Assembly (NCBI GenBank): GCA_036785705.1
Contig: JAWUZG010000032.1
Span: 17,045,501 to 17,109,500, forward strand
DNA: 64,000 nucleotides
Origin: Acanthornis magna
Taxonomy: Eukaryota; Chordata; Aves; Passeriformes; Acanthizidae
Direction: 5' to 3'
Position 1 is the first letter of the stretch, and every line of letters starts with the position of its first letter. A program made the position numbers and the translations under genes. The notes beneath the pieces were generated by a model. That model searched no databases. It was not told where the DNA came from and saw only the letters and a program-made list of their open reading frames with translations. This document shows positions 43,111 to 56,200 of the stretch, piece after piece.

Positions 43111-46100
43111 TTTTCCTTTTGGAGAAATAGTTGTATTGTTGTTAGACTCTCTGCCTTTCCTTTTGGGTGGTCATTAACGAAAAACTGGCTAATTCAAGGA
43201 AAAGAATATTGATCACTGTTGGATTGGAGAATAAGAAGCTGAGCAGGCAGTCAGCAATGAGAAATGCTAGTAAAAGAGGAAGCATTACAAATGCAAATGG
43301 AGCATTTTTAGCAAAACATTCTTCTAGTTTTGGGCCCGTACTATTCTAAAATTAGGAGGAGGGTTAGCTTGCTTCCACATTGGGAACATTGTCTTTTCGT
43401 AAGGGACTTCTAGGCCAGAAATTCTATTTTAAATGTAGCTGTACACACACCGGCAGCGTGGGAGACACAGCACTGTGGGTGAACTCCCTCTGGCTCCCCG
43501 TTGTATCCTTGTCCTCCATGAGGGCTGACCAGGAATGCCACGGAGGCCCCCGTGCTGTTCTGAACACACGGGACGTGGCCTCGGAGCACAGCACAGGGCT
43601 GACATTTCTGTGGATGGCCGCGCTCACTGTGCGCCGTAGAGTTCATCAGTGCACGCTCATTAGCGAGCTGCCCAGACTTCCAGATGTCTCAAAATCCCAG
43701 ACAAATAGACAAAATCCTCCAATTCTGCACAGACAGTATTTCTTACAGGGGGTGGGAGGGAAGGTTATTTCCAAGGGAAACATGGATGTCTGGTAACCCC
43801 GCTCGGAATGGCATCTGCATGAAAAGCTGCATCTGGAGCGGGGAAGGTCAACCCCTGCAAAATGCCAGCAAAGTCTGACTTCAATTTAAAGAGGGGAAAA
43901 GTGATTAAGGGCAAGAAAAGATCATGGTAAACATGTAGGAATGTAAAACTTGGCAAGGCAATATCTAAAATGGAGCAAGGGAATGTTTACAGTAATCTGA
44001 TGCAAACTAACATCAAGAACAGAGAAAAACTGTCTAGTTTGCTATGGGGTGCTATTGGCTTTTGCAGTGAGAAGAAATTAAAATGTAGGTATTTTTTCCC
44101 TGACTCTTAACCTAACAGTCAATTCAGAGTGATCTTGGAAGGCCTGCCAGGGAAGATGATGGATACTTTATGTCTGAGTACTGCAAAGGAAAACTAACAA
44201 AGTACAACCTTGTTCTGGTGAGCTGGCCTTTAACTTAGTAGAATTTTCCAGTGCTAACTTCTGTGTTAATGAGGGCACAGTGCCAATGATCTGCTAGAAA
44301 AGAGCAATAAAGTTCAACAGCAAATGCACATGCAATTGTTCCTTTTCAAATAAAGTATACCTGGGGCACATGCAAAGAACAAGCTCACTGGTGGTGGCAT
44401 GAGAGGGCAGAGCCCTCTCCTCCCCTCCAGGGATAAAATGAAATCTGCAGAACACTAAGTTGCTAAATCCTACTGAATTGGGGGTAATTTAGGTGGTGAG
44501 ATCTTCAGACACACTAAAAATGCACAAGTCCTGACAGAGCAGCGCAGGAGCATGGTATTCATCTTTACACATTTGAGTGGACTTGAAATTCAATAGGAGC
44601 ACCAATAGGTTTGTTGTGAAGCATGCAAGCTGCTTGTAGATTTGTATTTTTAGTATTTTGATTTTCAAGTTAAATTCATCATCAGGCACCTAAAAACAGT
44701 TAGAAACCCCTCATCTCCAATTTCCAAACATCAATTCAATTATTAGGCCATTTTGTGGAGAAGGAAGAAAGGAAAATCAAATCAAACCTCACATGCTGAA
44801 TATCAAGTCTCAAACTAAGTATTATTTAAAACAATTGGGTAGAAACATAGCAGAAATGTAACTGTTTCTTGCAGAATTTCAAATGAATGAGTTATTCACA
44901 TACTGTTTCAGGCAGGTCTACTGTGGCACCCGTTTTGCTGACCTATCAGTGTTGCTGCCGCAGTCTAAAGGCACGCGTAGACCTTTTTAAGCCATCTCAG
45001 CCCTGAAGCTGTCTAATATGTCCAAGCATGTAGCCCACAAACCACCAACTTCTCACTCAGCCAGCGTGTTCCTAGCACTACAAGTTATATAATCAAACCC
45101 ATGCTAGAAAAATAGGAGATAAGATTAGTGACAGTTAACTGCTGCTATTTTTTTTCCACAGCCTGAAGAAGGTCTCCGGGATTAAATATTAACTCTAATC
45201 TTATTTGCTAAAATTAGCACACAGTATATTCTTTTTCTTCTACAGCCAACTGCAAGTATAGCATAGAAGTTATTTTCAGAGTGTAATCTGATAACCAAAA
45301 TCAGTCACCAAAGCTGTTATTCCATTAAGAATTAAGAGACTTCCTGGTTATTTACTTGGTTATTTTTACTTGGGATGGTGAAGCCTGGCTTTTTCCTAGC
45401 TTGAGCCTATTTGGTTTTGGAAAACTCTCTGAAAGATTTAAGTGTATTACAAGGCTCAAACAGGTCAGTCACATGCGCAAAACCAACAGTGTTAAGACAT
45501 CACGGTTTGTTCCTATATATGCACACAGGCAGGAATTGTTTTGAAACCATGATCCTTTTACATAAGGTGGGAACATGCAGGAGGCAGGAAAAAATCAGAA
45601 GAGATGATAAACAGCAGAGTACTTCAGTAAGCCAATGCCACACCAGTATTTTACTGCATTTCCCCTTTAATTTAACAGCACTTAAATGTTCCCTCACCAG
45701 CAGCTTACAGACGTATTTCCCTTATCTGTTCATAAGGCTGTGGAGCTCCTAAAATGAGTAATCACTCTTTAAAATTCCACTTGGGTGAGATGCATCAGAT
45801 GCTGCTATTTGTATTATGTGAGCTTTTAAACAACGAAGGAATGTACAAGTTGCTGATGGAGAAGACCAACAAATAGAGGACCTTGTTTTCACCCTAAAAA
45901 CATTTTTAAAATTAAGCAGATACCCAGCCCCAGTTTAACATTCTGCTTCTTCTGGTTGCGTACGCAAATTTTGTGCAGGGGAATAACCTGAAGTCCAAGT
46001 GACAGTGTGGTCTCTCCGTGGTGTGGAAGGCCACCGCACCGTCACCATGCATTCCCTGGGCATGAATGTACACCAAGGGAACAGAGAAACTGGACACACA

Positions 46101-46547
46101 GCTACTTTCTCTAGGAGGCACATCACCTAATTATTAATTCCAAAAGTCTCCCTGGAAAAACTGCCATCTGCAAAGCCACACCATGAGCAGTCTAAGGGGT
46201 ATCCTGGTATCTTTCCAGTGCATCCTCCACAACAGCCTCTTGAGGCTGTTAGACTGAGAGCTTCAAGAAGATGCTTAACTGCCCTTAGCAGTACTTTTGC
46301 AAAAGATGCCACATTGAAAGTGCTTGTCCAACTTCCAATTTTGTGCTTTGAAAAGAAAAAACTCTACAAGTGCCCCCCTCAGCCTTCCCCCTGAAATCCC
46401 AGCTGTTGGCCAGACAATAAGTTTACACGAGAAGCCCTGAGTGCCTGGTGAGAGTAGAGGAAAACGAAGTGACTTCTCATTTTCCTCTCTCTCACATAAT
46501 GAACACATCCAGAGGCAGGATGAGCACTTCGAAGAGCCTCCTCCCTC

Positions 46548-46616
46548 GGCACCCAAAAGGGAAGGAGAGACCAATATCCCTTGGCACCCGAAGGGGAAGG
46601 AGAGACCAATATCCCT
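46548..46616. repeat. 35-bp tandem duplication
   Basis: Two adjacent copies of a unit beginning ggcaccc(a/g)aa(a/g)ggg, with period 35 (46548 and 46583). They differ at only a few bases. The position is inside the BACH2 intron. Confidence 0.9.
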
Positions 46617-49600
46617 CAGTGCCTGCAGAGCATTCCAATGTGGCAGGTGTGACCACAGGAGGTGAGACAGGGAGGAAGGAGAAGTCATTCACGCTAGACT
46701 CGCCTCGGGGATGGGAAGCAATAATTGCAAACTGTGTCCATCGCTCCGTGAGAAGTGCGTCAGTGCTGACGGCGGGGCAAGTGGCTTGGAATTGATTGCC
46801 AAGTGCAAAGATGGCGTAAACAGCCGCTGGATCGATGACCATGTTATTGGTTATGTCAGCGTTCGACCACACATGACTCCTGGGTGGAGTGTAGGAGTTG
46901 AGGCACCCACACACTCGGGTTTGTCTGAATCAAATTCACTGTGGCAATGGCCCCAGCTTTGAGGCATTCTCAAGAGCCCCGGGCCCCAACTCTGGGGCCA
47001 ATAATGTCAGAGCAACCAAAGGGGAAGAGAGAATCAGAAGATATCTAAGAAATTTTAAAAAAGTAAACTAGAGTGTAGTAAAAGTAAAAATAATCTCTGA
47101 TCCAACTGCAATGCTTATTTTAATCCACAACTTCTAGTTTTATTTCCTCTCAGAGTTACTGAAGCCAAATTGAAATTCTTTCAACCTTTCAAAAGTGAGA
47201 CTGGTTTCAAATCAAAGCAAAGAACTTACTTTTGGAAATCCTGACAGTATCTCTGCACATTCGCAGCATCTCTGAAAATTCTGAGGGGAAAGCAATTTGT
47301 TAAATTTGCCACACCTTTCAGAAAATGCTCTATTTATTGAGAAGGAAGATAGAAAGCATAAGCCCCAATACTTTGCTGCAGACACATCTCAGTGCAGGAA
47401 ACAGCAGACATCTTACCAAACATTGATGAATACACTTGGAAAACTGAAAGACTCTAGGATGGGAAGATGCAGTGCTCTTGCACAGCAGGAATGCACTGCC
47501 TGTATCACGTCTACTCTAAACATTGGTCAGTGCCAGATGTACCCATTGGGCAGCCCTAGGTTTTGCCATTCACAGCAGTTTTCTGAGCAGAAGGGGACAT
47601 TTGCCTTCATGGCTGCTCCTCTGGGCCACCCAAGCTCTGTCATGAGAAGCTGGGCAGCCAAGGGAGGCAGGTCTGTGCTGCACCTCCCTCTGCCACCTCA
47701 CAGCAGCACAACACCTTTGGCAAAACAGCTCTTGGACTGGAGGGGGAAACTTCTTAAACCCCTGCAAGCAAACCTGCCACATGATATCTGTCAGAGCTCT
47801 TATTTTAAAATCTCACTCAGTAACCTGCTTTGAAGTCAAATACCATTTTGTTATCTTTTCCTAACTAATTCTGTGGCTTAGGGTATGCTGTTGATGTCAG
47901 AGGTTGTCCAGGGCATAACAAGAACAAAGAAAATTCCAAATTATGGTCAAGAGAGTACCTGCAGGCAAGCGTAGGTGAAAACGATTTGGGAGGAGAACTT
48001 TGAGGCTGTTGAGGTGAGACTCTGGGTGAAGGTGTTAAAAAGAAAATTAGAGATGAGGATGTTTCAAGCAACCATTTCTCAAAAGGGACAACATGGCCAC
48101 AACATTACTCAATTAACAAAGTGCATGTAAAAAAACGGTGGAACTAATTAGCAGTTTAAACACTCAGGCATGAACTGGAAGATAAAGCAAAGGGAAACAT
48201 GGCTGTGATATCTGTCTGTTTCAAATACTTTTGCTTTTTCCAGTGACAATGTGCACCTTAAGAAACCTGGAACGCATTAACAAAGGATGACAGAAGAAGG
48301 TGGCTCAGCAGAAATGCCGCCTTCTCTCCCTAGGGTGCCTATGCAAGCCATGCTGAAACCGGTGGGGAATAAACAAGCAGAAATGAACAGATTTTAACTG
48401 AAAAGCATCATCAGAATTAAAGTGCAACTGTAATTTAAAATTAAAATTAGTCCCACATTCTTGCAAAAGGAAAATTAAACTGACCCCAAGATTAAAAAAG
48501 AAAGAAAAAAAATGAGAAAGTGTTAGCAGTAAGGAGGGGTGAGGAAGGAGTGGGAAAGCTTTCACAGAATGTAAATTGTGAGAGAGGAGTCTGTGAAAGA
48601 TCTGTTTAGGTGCCTATCATGAGCCAAAGTGGGTAGAAAAAGAGAAAACAAAAGCAGTTTAAGAACTTTTAGAATGAAGAAAGAACGTCTAGAAACCTCC
48701 AAATTACATTAGGAAGTATCAAAATAGGCAGAAAATGAAGATGCATGTAGAAATTTGCTAATTCTGAGGGTGCTTAGAGGAGTAGTTCAGAATTTCCGAA
48801 GTGGTAATTAATATACAAGTAAACACAACAACACTGAAAAAATTACCAAGACTTGTAAATTCACCAACACTCCTCTTTCCCAGGCATGGCATAATGTATT
48901 TATGCACACTAACTATGTAATAGTGTATAAATACACAGTGTATTAAATACACTGTAATTACTTTATAAAAACAAGGAATACTTCACAGCAAGCCACCTCA
49001 CTACAAGCCCTACTATTATACTCAGAGCAACGTAGGAGAGGAAGAAGCAGATATTATAAAAACCACAAAGTTGCACTCTGAGGAAGAGCACTAAATCAGA
49101 AGACAAAGGAGCAGGAGGAGAAGCAGGCTCAGGAGACGGGGCTGGGTAACATCCAATGCAGCTCACGGATGCTCTGCCGTGGTTTCCACAGGGCTGACGA
49201 CACCCGTGCTTCTGGCACTGCCTGTTACCATGTGCTGGCATGGCACGGCAGATAAAATCACTGGCATCCTTACACTGGGGCAGCAGACAGTGCAGCCCAG
49301 CAAATACAGTAGCATTTCAAATCCAGAGATGCTCTTGCTGGGCTGTGGATGTAACTGGATGTAAAAGGCTTTACTATCACACTTCATGAGGTAACCAAGC
49401 AATTACAACTATTAACTGTTAGGCTGAAATCCTATAAAGTGACCCAGCTTCCTACAAGCATCTTATTTTTAAAACAAAACCTTCCAAATGCTGCATTTGT
49501 TCCAGTTTTCCTTCTCCTCCTCTACCTTGCCATTTAATTTCTGGTATTTGGACGTGCAATTTTTCTGCCATCACTTTGTTGTTGTTCCTGCATGGCTACT

Positions 49601-50190
49601 AACAGATCTGAGGATTACAGTGGCTTTTGATCCACTGCTTGGTGTTCACATTTCATCAGTGACGTCTGCTCAGTTCAGCAATGCAGGTTTGCAAGGAGAA
49701 CCGGCCACTGCTGAGCTGGCAAAGTTGGTCCCCTGCCATCCTCCATGAGGAGCAGTTAACTCTTCTCTCGGTGGCCCAAAAGGTTAACTAGGCTCTGTAA
49801 ATCCCACCAGAAAAAATTGCAGGCATTTGCCTTCTTGCTGAGATTTCATGTCTGCTATGAGCAAAAGGTAAATGGCTCTTTTAGTCCCTAAAGGAGTGCA
49901 GGCTTAGCAGGAGTGACCCATAGTAAAGAGGTCAGAGGCAGTGAAAGATGAGAAGGTTGGGAAACATCATCCCAGTGCAGCCACAACCTTGTGCCCAGCT
50001 CTGGGCTGTCCCCAAGGGAATGACTTCCCCTTTCTGCTTCAATCAAGATATTTTTAAGATCTACCCAGAAATGGACGGGTAGAAAATGCCATCTACCCTG
50101 GAAGCCCCAGAAAGACTCTTCACATACAAAAATTATGGCATTTCCAGCTTGACTTCCTCAGAGGGTGGAAGGTGGGACTTTACAGCTATT

Positions 50191-50208
50191 TGTGTGTGTG
50201 TGTGTGTG
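50191..50208. repeat. (TG)9 microsatellite
   Basis: Nine uninterrupted TG units, followed by imperfect CA/TG-rich sequence up to about 50275. Confidence 0.95.
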
Positions 50209-53200
50209 ACTACATATGCTCACGTGCACCCACGCATGCTAGTGTGAGAAAGAGACTAGATAATGTGAATGTGTGTGAAAGGGATTAAATTAGCCCCATC
50301 TGCTCTGAAAAGATCATTTTTTCCTTGGTTTTCTATTACCATCATATCATTGCCACACTGGAGTGATTCTAAAAGGCTACAGCTCTGGCAGCCAGCATCA
50401 TTACAGCTGCTCAGATTATTAACAGCATAAATAAACTCTCAGAGACACTACTAAGAAAATATTAACTACAATTATCACTGTCTGATAAAATAACGAACAG
50501 CAAAGTGTTACTCTGCTGCCTCAGTCACTAGTGCCTATTTATGTGTGCTGTGAGCAATGAAAACCAGTTTATGTGCATACTGAAGCACTCTGGAATTGCT
50601 TCTTGCTATTTTATTTTATTTTTCTTATATTTTTCTAAAGATCAAGCAGCACAGGCTGAAGCTCTGTATTCGCAGAATTCAGCGTACCCCGCCTCCTTTC
50701 CCGCTGTACATAATCCCATTAATTCCAAGTGAACAGAAAGCCATGCCTGTAGCCATGCACACGTCTGTTGGAGGAGGGAGATGGGCAGCGTGCAAGCTAC
50801 CAGCAGCAACTCTAAAACCTCTTGATGGATTTTTACTCTTGGGCTTCACTGTTTTTTTCCCTCGACGTGGAGCAAGGGCCCATATGATGTCAATGCCGTG
50901 TTTGCTGCATGGATACTCTTAGCCTTCATCTTTTCCACTGGCCTGCACCACTTTGGCATTGTGAGCTTGTTTTTCCTCCCATTCCAGTGATACTCTCAAG
51001 TCCTGTCCTTTCTTGAGTGCACTGGGGAGATTTGGCTTGGTTTCTAATTAACAGAAATTATTAATTCCCTGCAAGCACAGGGGAAAAAAAGTTCGTAAGC
51101 ACACAGAGAGCAGGACACAGGAGCAGGAGCCTCTCACCCCATGTCCCCAGGCTGGGCTCCAGCCCCAGTGACCAAGCAACACCCTCCTTAGCAGTCACCT
51201 CATCTTCTTCACCCTCTGTTCTTTGTTGGAGCTCACTACGAAGAGGAGAAATAAGTGACTTGGTCCTGAAACCCCTCACCGTGGGGCAGACACGGTGCTG
51301 AAGCTCCAGCCCACGCACATGGTTCTCATGGCCCCAGTGCAGGAAAGGCTGCCCTCCCCCGAGTGGGGCCCTGTGGGTCAGTGACCACCCTGCTCTCCAA
51401 CACTCTCCATGTCTTCCCAGGAAAGAAGGATGATGGTGGCAGGATGACACAGGAAGAACAGGCACGTTTCTGAGCTGAAGACACATGCGGACCTTTCTGC
51501 CTGAGCATGTGAGGTTGGCCCAGGGTGAGAGCATCTGTCAGACTCCAGGGAAGGGGCCATGTACCCGCCAAGTATGAAGTTAAATTAGAAAGATGATGGA
51601 GAGGGCAAGTGCAACTAAATACAGCTAGAAAGGAAGGCAAAACCACAATGCTGAGTGAGAGAAAAGGGAAGGGGGCATTTTCTAAAACAGCTTCCCTCAA
51701 TCTAAGCCAAAAAAATCATGCACTGTACCTTTAGTGTCTTTATCCCACTGCCCTTTTCATCATTTCTGCAGCATCTCACTCTCCCTGCCTGGTCTCTTTT
51801 TCTCCTCTGCAAGCCTTTTGTTCCACCAACCCCCACTCCAGTGCTCACTGTCGGCTTCCAGCCGCCGCGGCGGGACCACCTTTCCATTTGAACACCCCGG
51901 GGCTCTCCTTGCTGCATTGGTACGACAGTGACAGACAAAGAAAGGTGGGGTGCAGAGGCATGAGGAAACATCATCTTCGAGTGTCCCCCTCTGCCAGCCG
52001 TGAGGGAAGGACAGCAAGGAGGAGATGACTTTCTCCCTTCACAGAAATCACTGCGAGAATGAACCTCCGCTCCTGGGAGGGGAAGAGCAGAGCCACAGCC
52101 TTCCTCACTATTTCCCCTCCAGCATCCTCCCTCTCTTCATTCTCAGCAATTGGCCTCTTCTGGCCACCGAAGCAGGTTAGATGTGGCTTGCCCTGAATAA
52201 GTGACCTACATTAATTTTTCCTCTGTAATTAAAGTAGTCTTCTGTGAAACAATTTGTAAGAAAAAATTGTTTTCTTTCTTTGGGAAAGAAAACAATGTAT
52301 TGTTCCATACACGTTTTCAAAGACAAAAATGTTCTTTTCAAATGAACTTTGTCCCCCAAAAGGCCTCTGTGGAAGGTAAAACACAGAGAATGGTAAAGGA
52401 TTTGCTGAAGAAGAACTGAAGTTCATTTTAAATCAGTGTACCATGTACAAATGCTGTCTAACAAATAGGATTATTTAATTTAAATCTTAGATCTGTCAAG
52501 TTCCATTACTTCAAATGGAGCCTGTCATTTCTTGACTTCATTATAAATCAGGATTATATTACAATTTATGTTAGGTAAAGTCTCTGCTTCTATAGGAGAT
52601 GGCGAAAAAAATTACACAGCAGTCAGTAAATAGAGCAAAGTCACTGCACTGCTCTTGAAAGGCAAAAAGTCATCTTGCTAAATGAGGGTCCGAGCTGTCC
52701 TGTACCAAGACTGTTCCTAATAAATAAAAGACCTCTGGGAAAAGTGCTGAGCATACGCTGGATCTATTTTCAGCTTGCATCAGCAGCTGCTGCCCCTGGG
52801 ATCGCATCTTTGCTCATACCCTACACCATATGTAATCACTCCAGTGCTGCAACCAGTAAGATAATGAAAGAGCATGGCATAAATCTATACTTGAGTGGAA
52901 TGCTAAATGAGAAAAATAATACAAAAAAGGGGGAAATAAACCACATTTTCAAGTCATTAGGAAGAAAGACTTTGACATATGAAGTGTTGCAACCATTAAT
53001 AGCACTTATCATATAGAGTGGAGACAAAGAGACAAATTAATCAAACTGACAGAACTGGGACATTTTATGCTAATGCAGGCTCCTGGGTTTTCGTTTGTAT
53101 TCCTCTGTGTCTGGAAAACTGATACCATTACAGGGCAGGAAATTGCATGAATAACATGCAACAGATCATAAAAATTCGCACACCAAGTGCAGAAACACTG

Positions 53201-56200
53201 CCAAAAGCACTGTAAAAACAAGGCTAGAGACCTCAACAGAGGAGCTCCCAACAGCTAATGAATGCAAATAAGTACAGGAATATTTCCCATCCATGCATAA
53301 CAATGAGACATAGGCTGTGACTCCAGAGTCTCCAATAGTGTAGGTAAAATAACGCCTGGAGAGCAAACATGCAGGTAGCTGGGGGGAACTGCTGGCCAAG
53401 CCAGGGTCTGAATTTGTTTGCAGTATTGCAGCCAGCAGCTCAAAGCCACCAGGGAACTGGCAAAGCCAAGTGTCACCTCTGTCTAAAAGTATCGCCATGT
53501 TAGATTTAATTTATTATTTCAGGTACAAGAGACAGGGAAGGAGGATGTAAGAAGAAATAAAACAGAGTCACAAAACAGCACATAATCACACAAACAAAAA
53601 ACTCCCCTGCCCCTATGCAAACGCACTGAACACGGTAAAACCCTCACAGATAAAGACATTTAAAACATCACTAGTTTGGGAAATACAGAATGTGCTGCCC
53701 AAAGCCACAGCCATGTTGTAAGAGGCCGGAAATGGCAGGAACTACAGGAATGCTGGGCAGGGCACAGTGTAATGCAGGCTCTTGCCAAGGTTTCTTCATT
53801 TGCTATAGAGGCTTCCCAGGGACCTTTAAAAACCCCTGGCAAAACAGAGCATTGCTGAAGTGCAAAAAGCTCATCAGCCACATAACCTCCAAAGGACAAA
53901 TGCATTCACTTGGGGGGCAGTCATGGCATTTCTCATCGCCGTTTTCTAAAAAAGTGACGTTTCCCCCTTGTATGGCAGCTACTGCACAAACCTAAAGCAA
54001 GGAACAACTCTGGGGGGTAAAAGGAGTAAAGCTGATACCTTTTGGAGCTGAGTCATTTCCAGCACTGCTCTCACCTTCCCCAGAATAGAATGACATGCAG
54101 CTGATAGGATTGAGCAAGAGCATTTACGTGCCAGTACTATGTGCATAAAGAGGGTGTGGAAATGCCAGCCTGTGCAGGGGTCGCTGCTTTCCCAAGTCCT
54201 TCCCACATTTGGTGCTGGAGGGCCCATGTTCCGAGGTGGCAGGGCAGCAGCTGGTTCACCCCAGCAGAGATGAGCATGGGGAGCACACAATACACAGCCC
54301 AGCTCTCCATTGCTCTCCAGCACATCAGTGTGGTGGTTTTACAGAGTTTTAGCCATGTGAACAGGGTTTACCCCAAAACTCCTGTTCCTTTGATCACTTC
54401 TAGAGTCTCAACATGGCACACAGCATGGTACCAAAAAAAGGCATGCACCCACCAAAGCAAGCTAGTCCAAAAGCTTTCTGAGGACAATGGCAGAATAACC
54501 TTTGTTTGGAAAGGAGAAATAAGAAACAGGCATTCATCTTGTAAATACACACCCATCTGACAGATGAACAAGGGTTGCAACCTGCAAATGGAATTACTTT
54601 CTCCCTTACATTTAAAAAAAAATGATAGGACAGACAAGTAATTACAGAAAGGCCTCATGACAACCTTGGTGTTAAGAAAATTGTAGTATTGTGAGGAAAA
54701 CAATTTGGTCAAATAGTTATAACCATTTTGATTTCTTCTGCTCTTTACAATAGAAAAGACATCTTTGAAGTCTCTTGAGAATACATATGACACCTGACCT
54801 TTTCCTATACCCACAATCAGAGCAGTTTGGGAAGAGCCTAGATATGAGTAAAACATCCATTCCTGGAAGAGAATATTAAGAGAGGCCTTTACTATCACCT
54901 TATCATTCAACCATGAGGTAGAAAGCACAGTGACAAGAAATTACCATGAATTCTCACAGCCTTTTAGCAAAGCGATTCCTCTGCAGAAAAGCAGCCATAA
55001 AACCAAACTGTAACTTGGTCAAATAATTCAGATTAAAACCATATCTGAAAACTAAAAGGAGAGCGCAAGAGTAGATGATGCAAACAGTCTGGTTCTCAGA
55101 GGCTGGGATTGACTTGAAACCCCCTGAAGAGCAGTTTATGTGTGCAGTGCCTGTCTGGCCAACAGAGCTGCTTGCCGAGGTCCAGTACAGCTCCTGCTAG
55201 GATCACCATGGCTGTGTTCCACCAGCTGAAGACAAAGGCCAGAAACGTGATCAAATGCTTGTCTTTAACAATCTAACTGTGTATGCCCTCCCAAATGGGT
55301 TTTCCAGTTGGAGAGTTCATACATAATAGTGAAATAAAACCTGTAAGGGAAGGATTAGGCTCATCTTTGAAAAAGAAGCAAAACTAAACCAAGCCTGAAG
55401 AAGCCCTTTACTGGGTGCTCTTCTCAGCCTTCCGACTGCAAGATACATTGAAGACAAGGAAAGAAGTAGAAGAAGATAGTGATTTAAAGGCTTCTGCCAT
55501 TACTGAAAGCAATTCTTTCTGGTCTTTGAATGCTATGATGACTTTGTAAATGTGAACAAGTTTCTTTGTAGAATGCCCCAATGCTTATATATGTCAGGGA
55601 CATCTCTTCATTTTTCACTTCCTTGGACAATGGTATAGATATTATGTGACCTCAGTGGCTACTGCTTATATAAACTGGGCAAAAATGACAAGGATAGAGG
55701 GCTCTTACAAAAGACAGACAACTCTCCATTTTTTGTGCCTTGCATTTGACAAATTAATTCCGACATTTAAAATGTACCCATTAAAACATGGTTTGATGTG
55801 TTCAGTCTCCTGAAAACTAGCAAATTCAAGGAATAGACAGAAACTGCTTGATTTGGCTTTATGTCCAAACAAAAGTGCCATATGCAGAAAGCCATCCATG
55901 GTACAACATGAAAATTTGCAGTCCGACAAAAATAAGGTTAAAAAACAATTGCATTCAACAGGCAGATGGAACGGCTGCAGACCCATCCACCTCAAGTCCA
56001 GCTTCCCCTTCCAGAAGCAGAAATGAGCACTAGTCCTCTATGGAGATCAGAAGGGAAGTTGTCAGGTTTTGTCTGTCCACAGCTTTTTCCTGTCTTGAAA
56101 GGTTACTGGCTCCAACATCATCCTTTGAAGGAAAGGGGAAACAACTTGAGCTTATTCTGTTTTTACTTGACCAGGAATCCTCTGACAGGCAAATTTTCTC

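Noticed and set aside
47297..47833. 178-codon + open frame in the BACH2 intron
   Set aside because: Begins with TTG, has no recognisable content and is within chance expectation.
51061..51700. Overlapping minus-strand open frames of 120-157 codons
   Set aside because: They lie in a locally GC-richer patch with fewer stops. The overlapping frames and product composition do not look like protein.
54368..54928. 186-codon minus-strand open frame in the BACH2 intron
   Set aside because: No recognisable domain, no ATG at its start, no convincing splice frame. A frame of this length is expected about once by chance in a window of this size.
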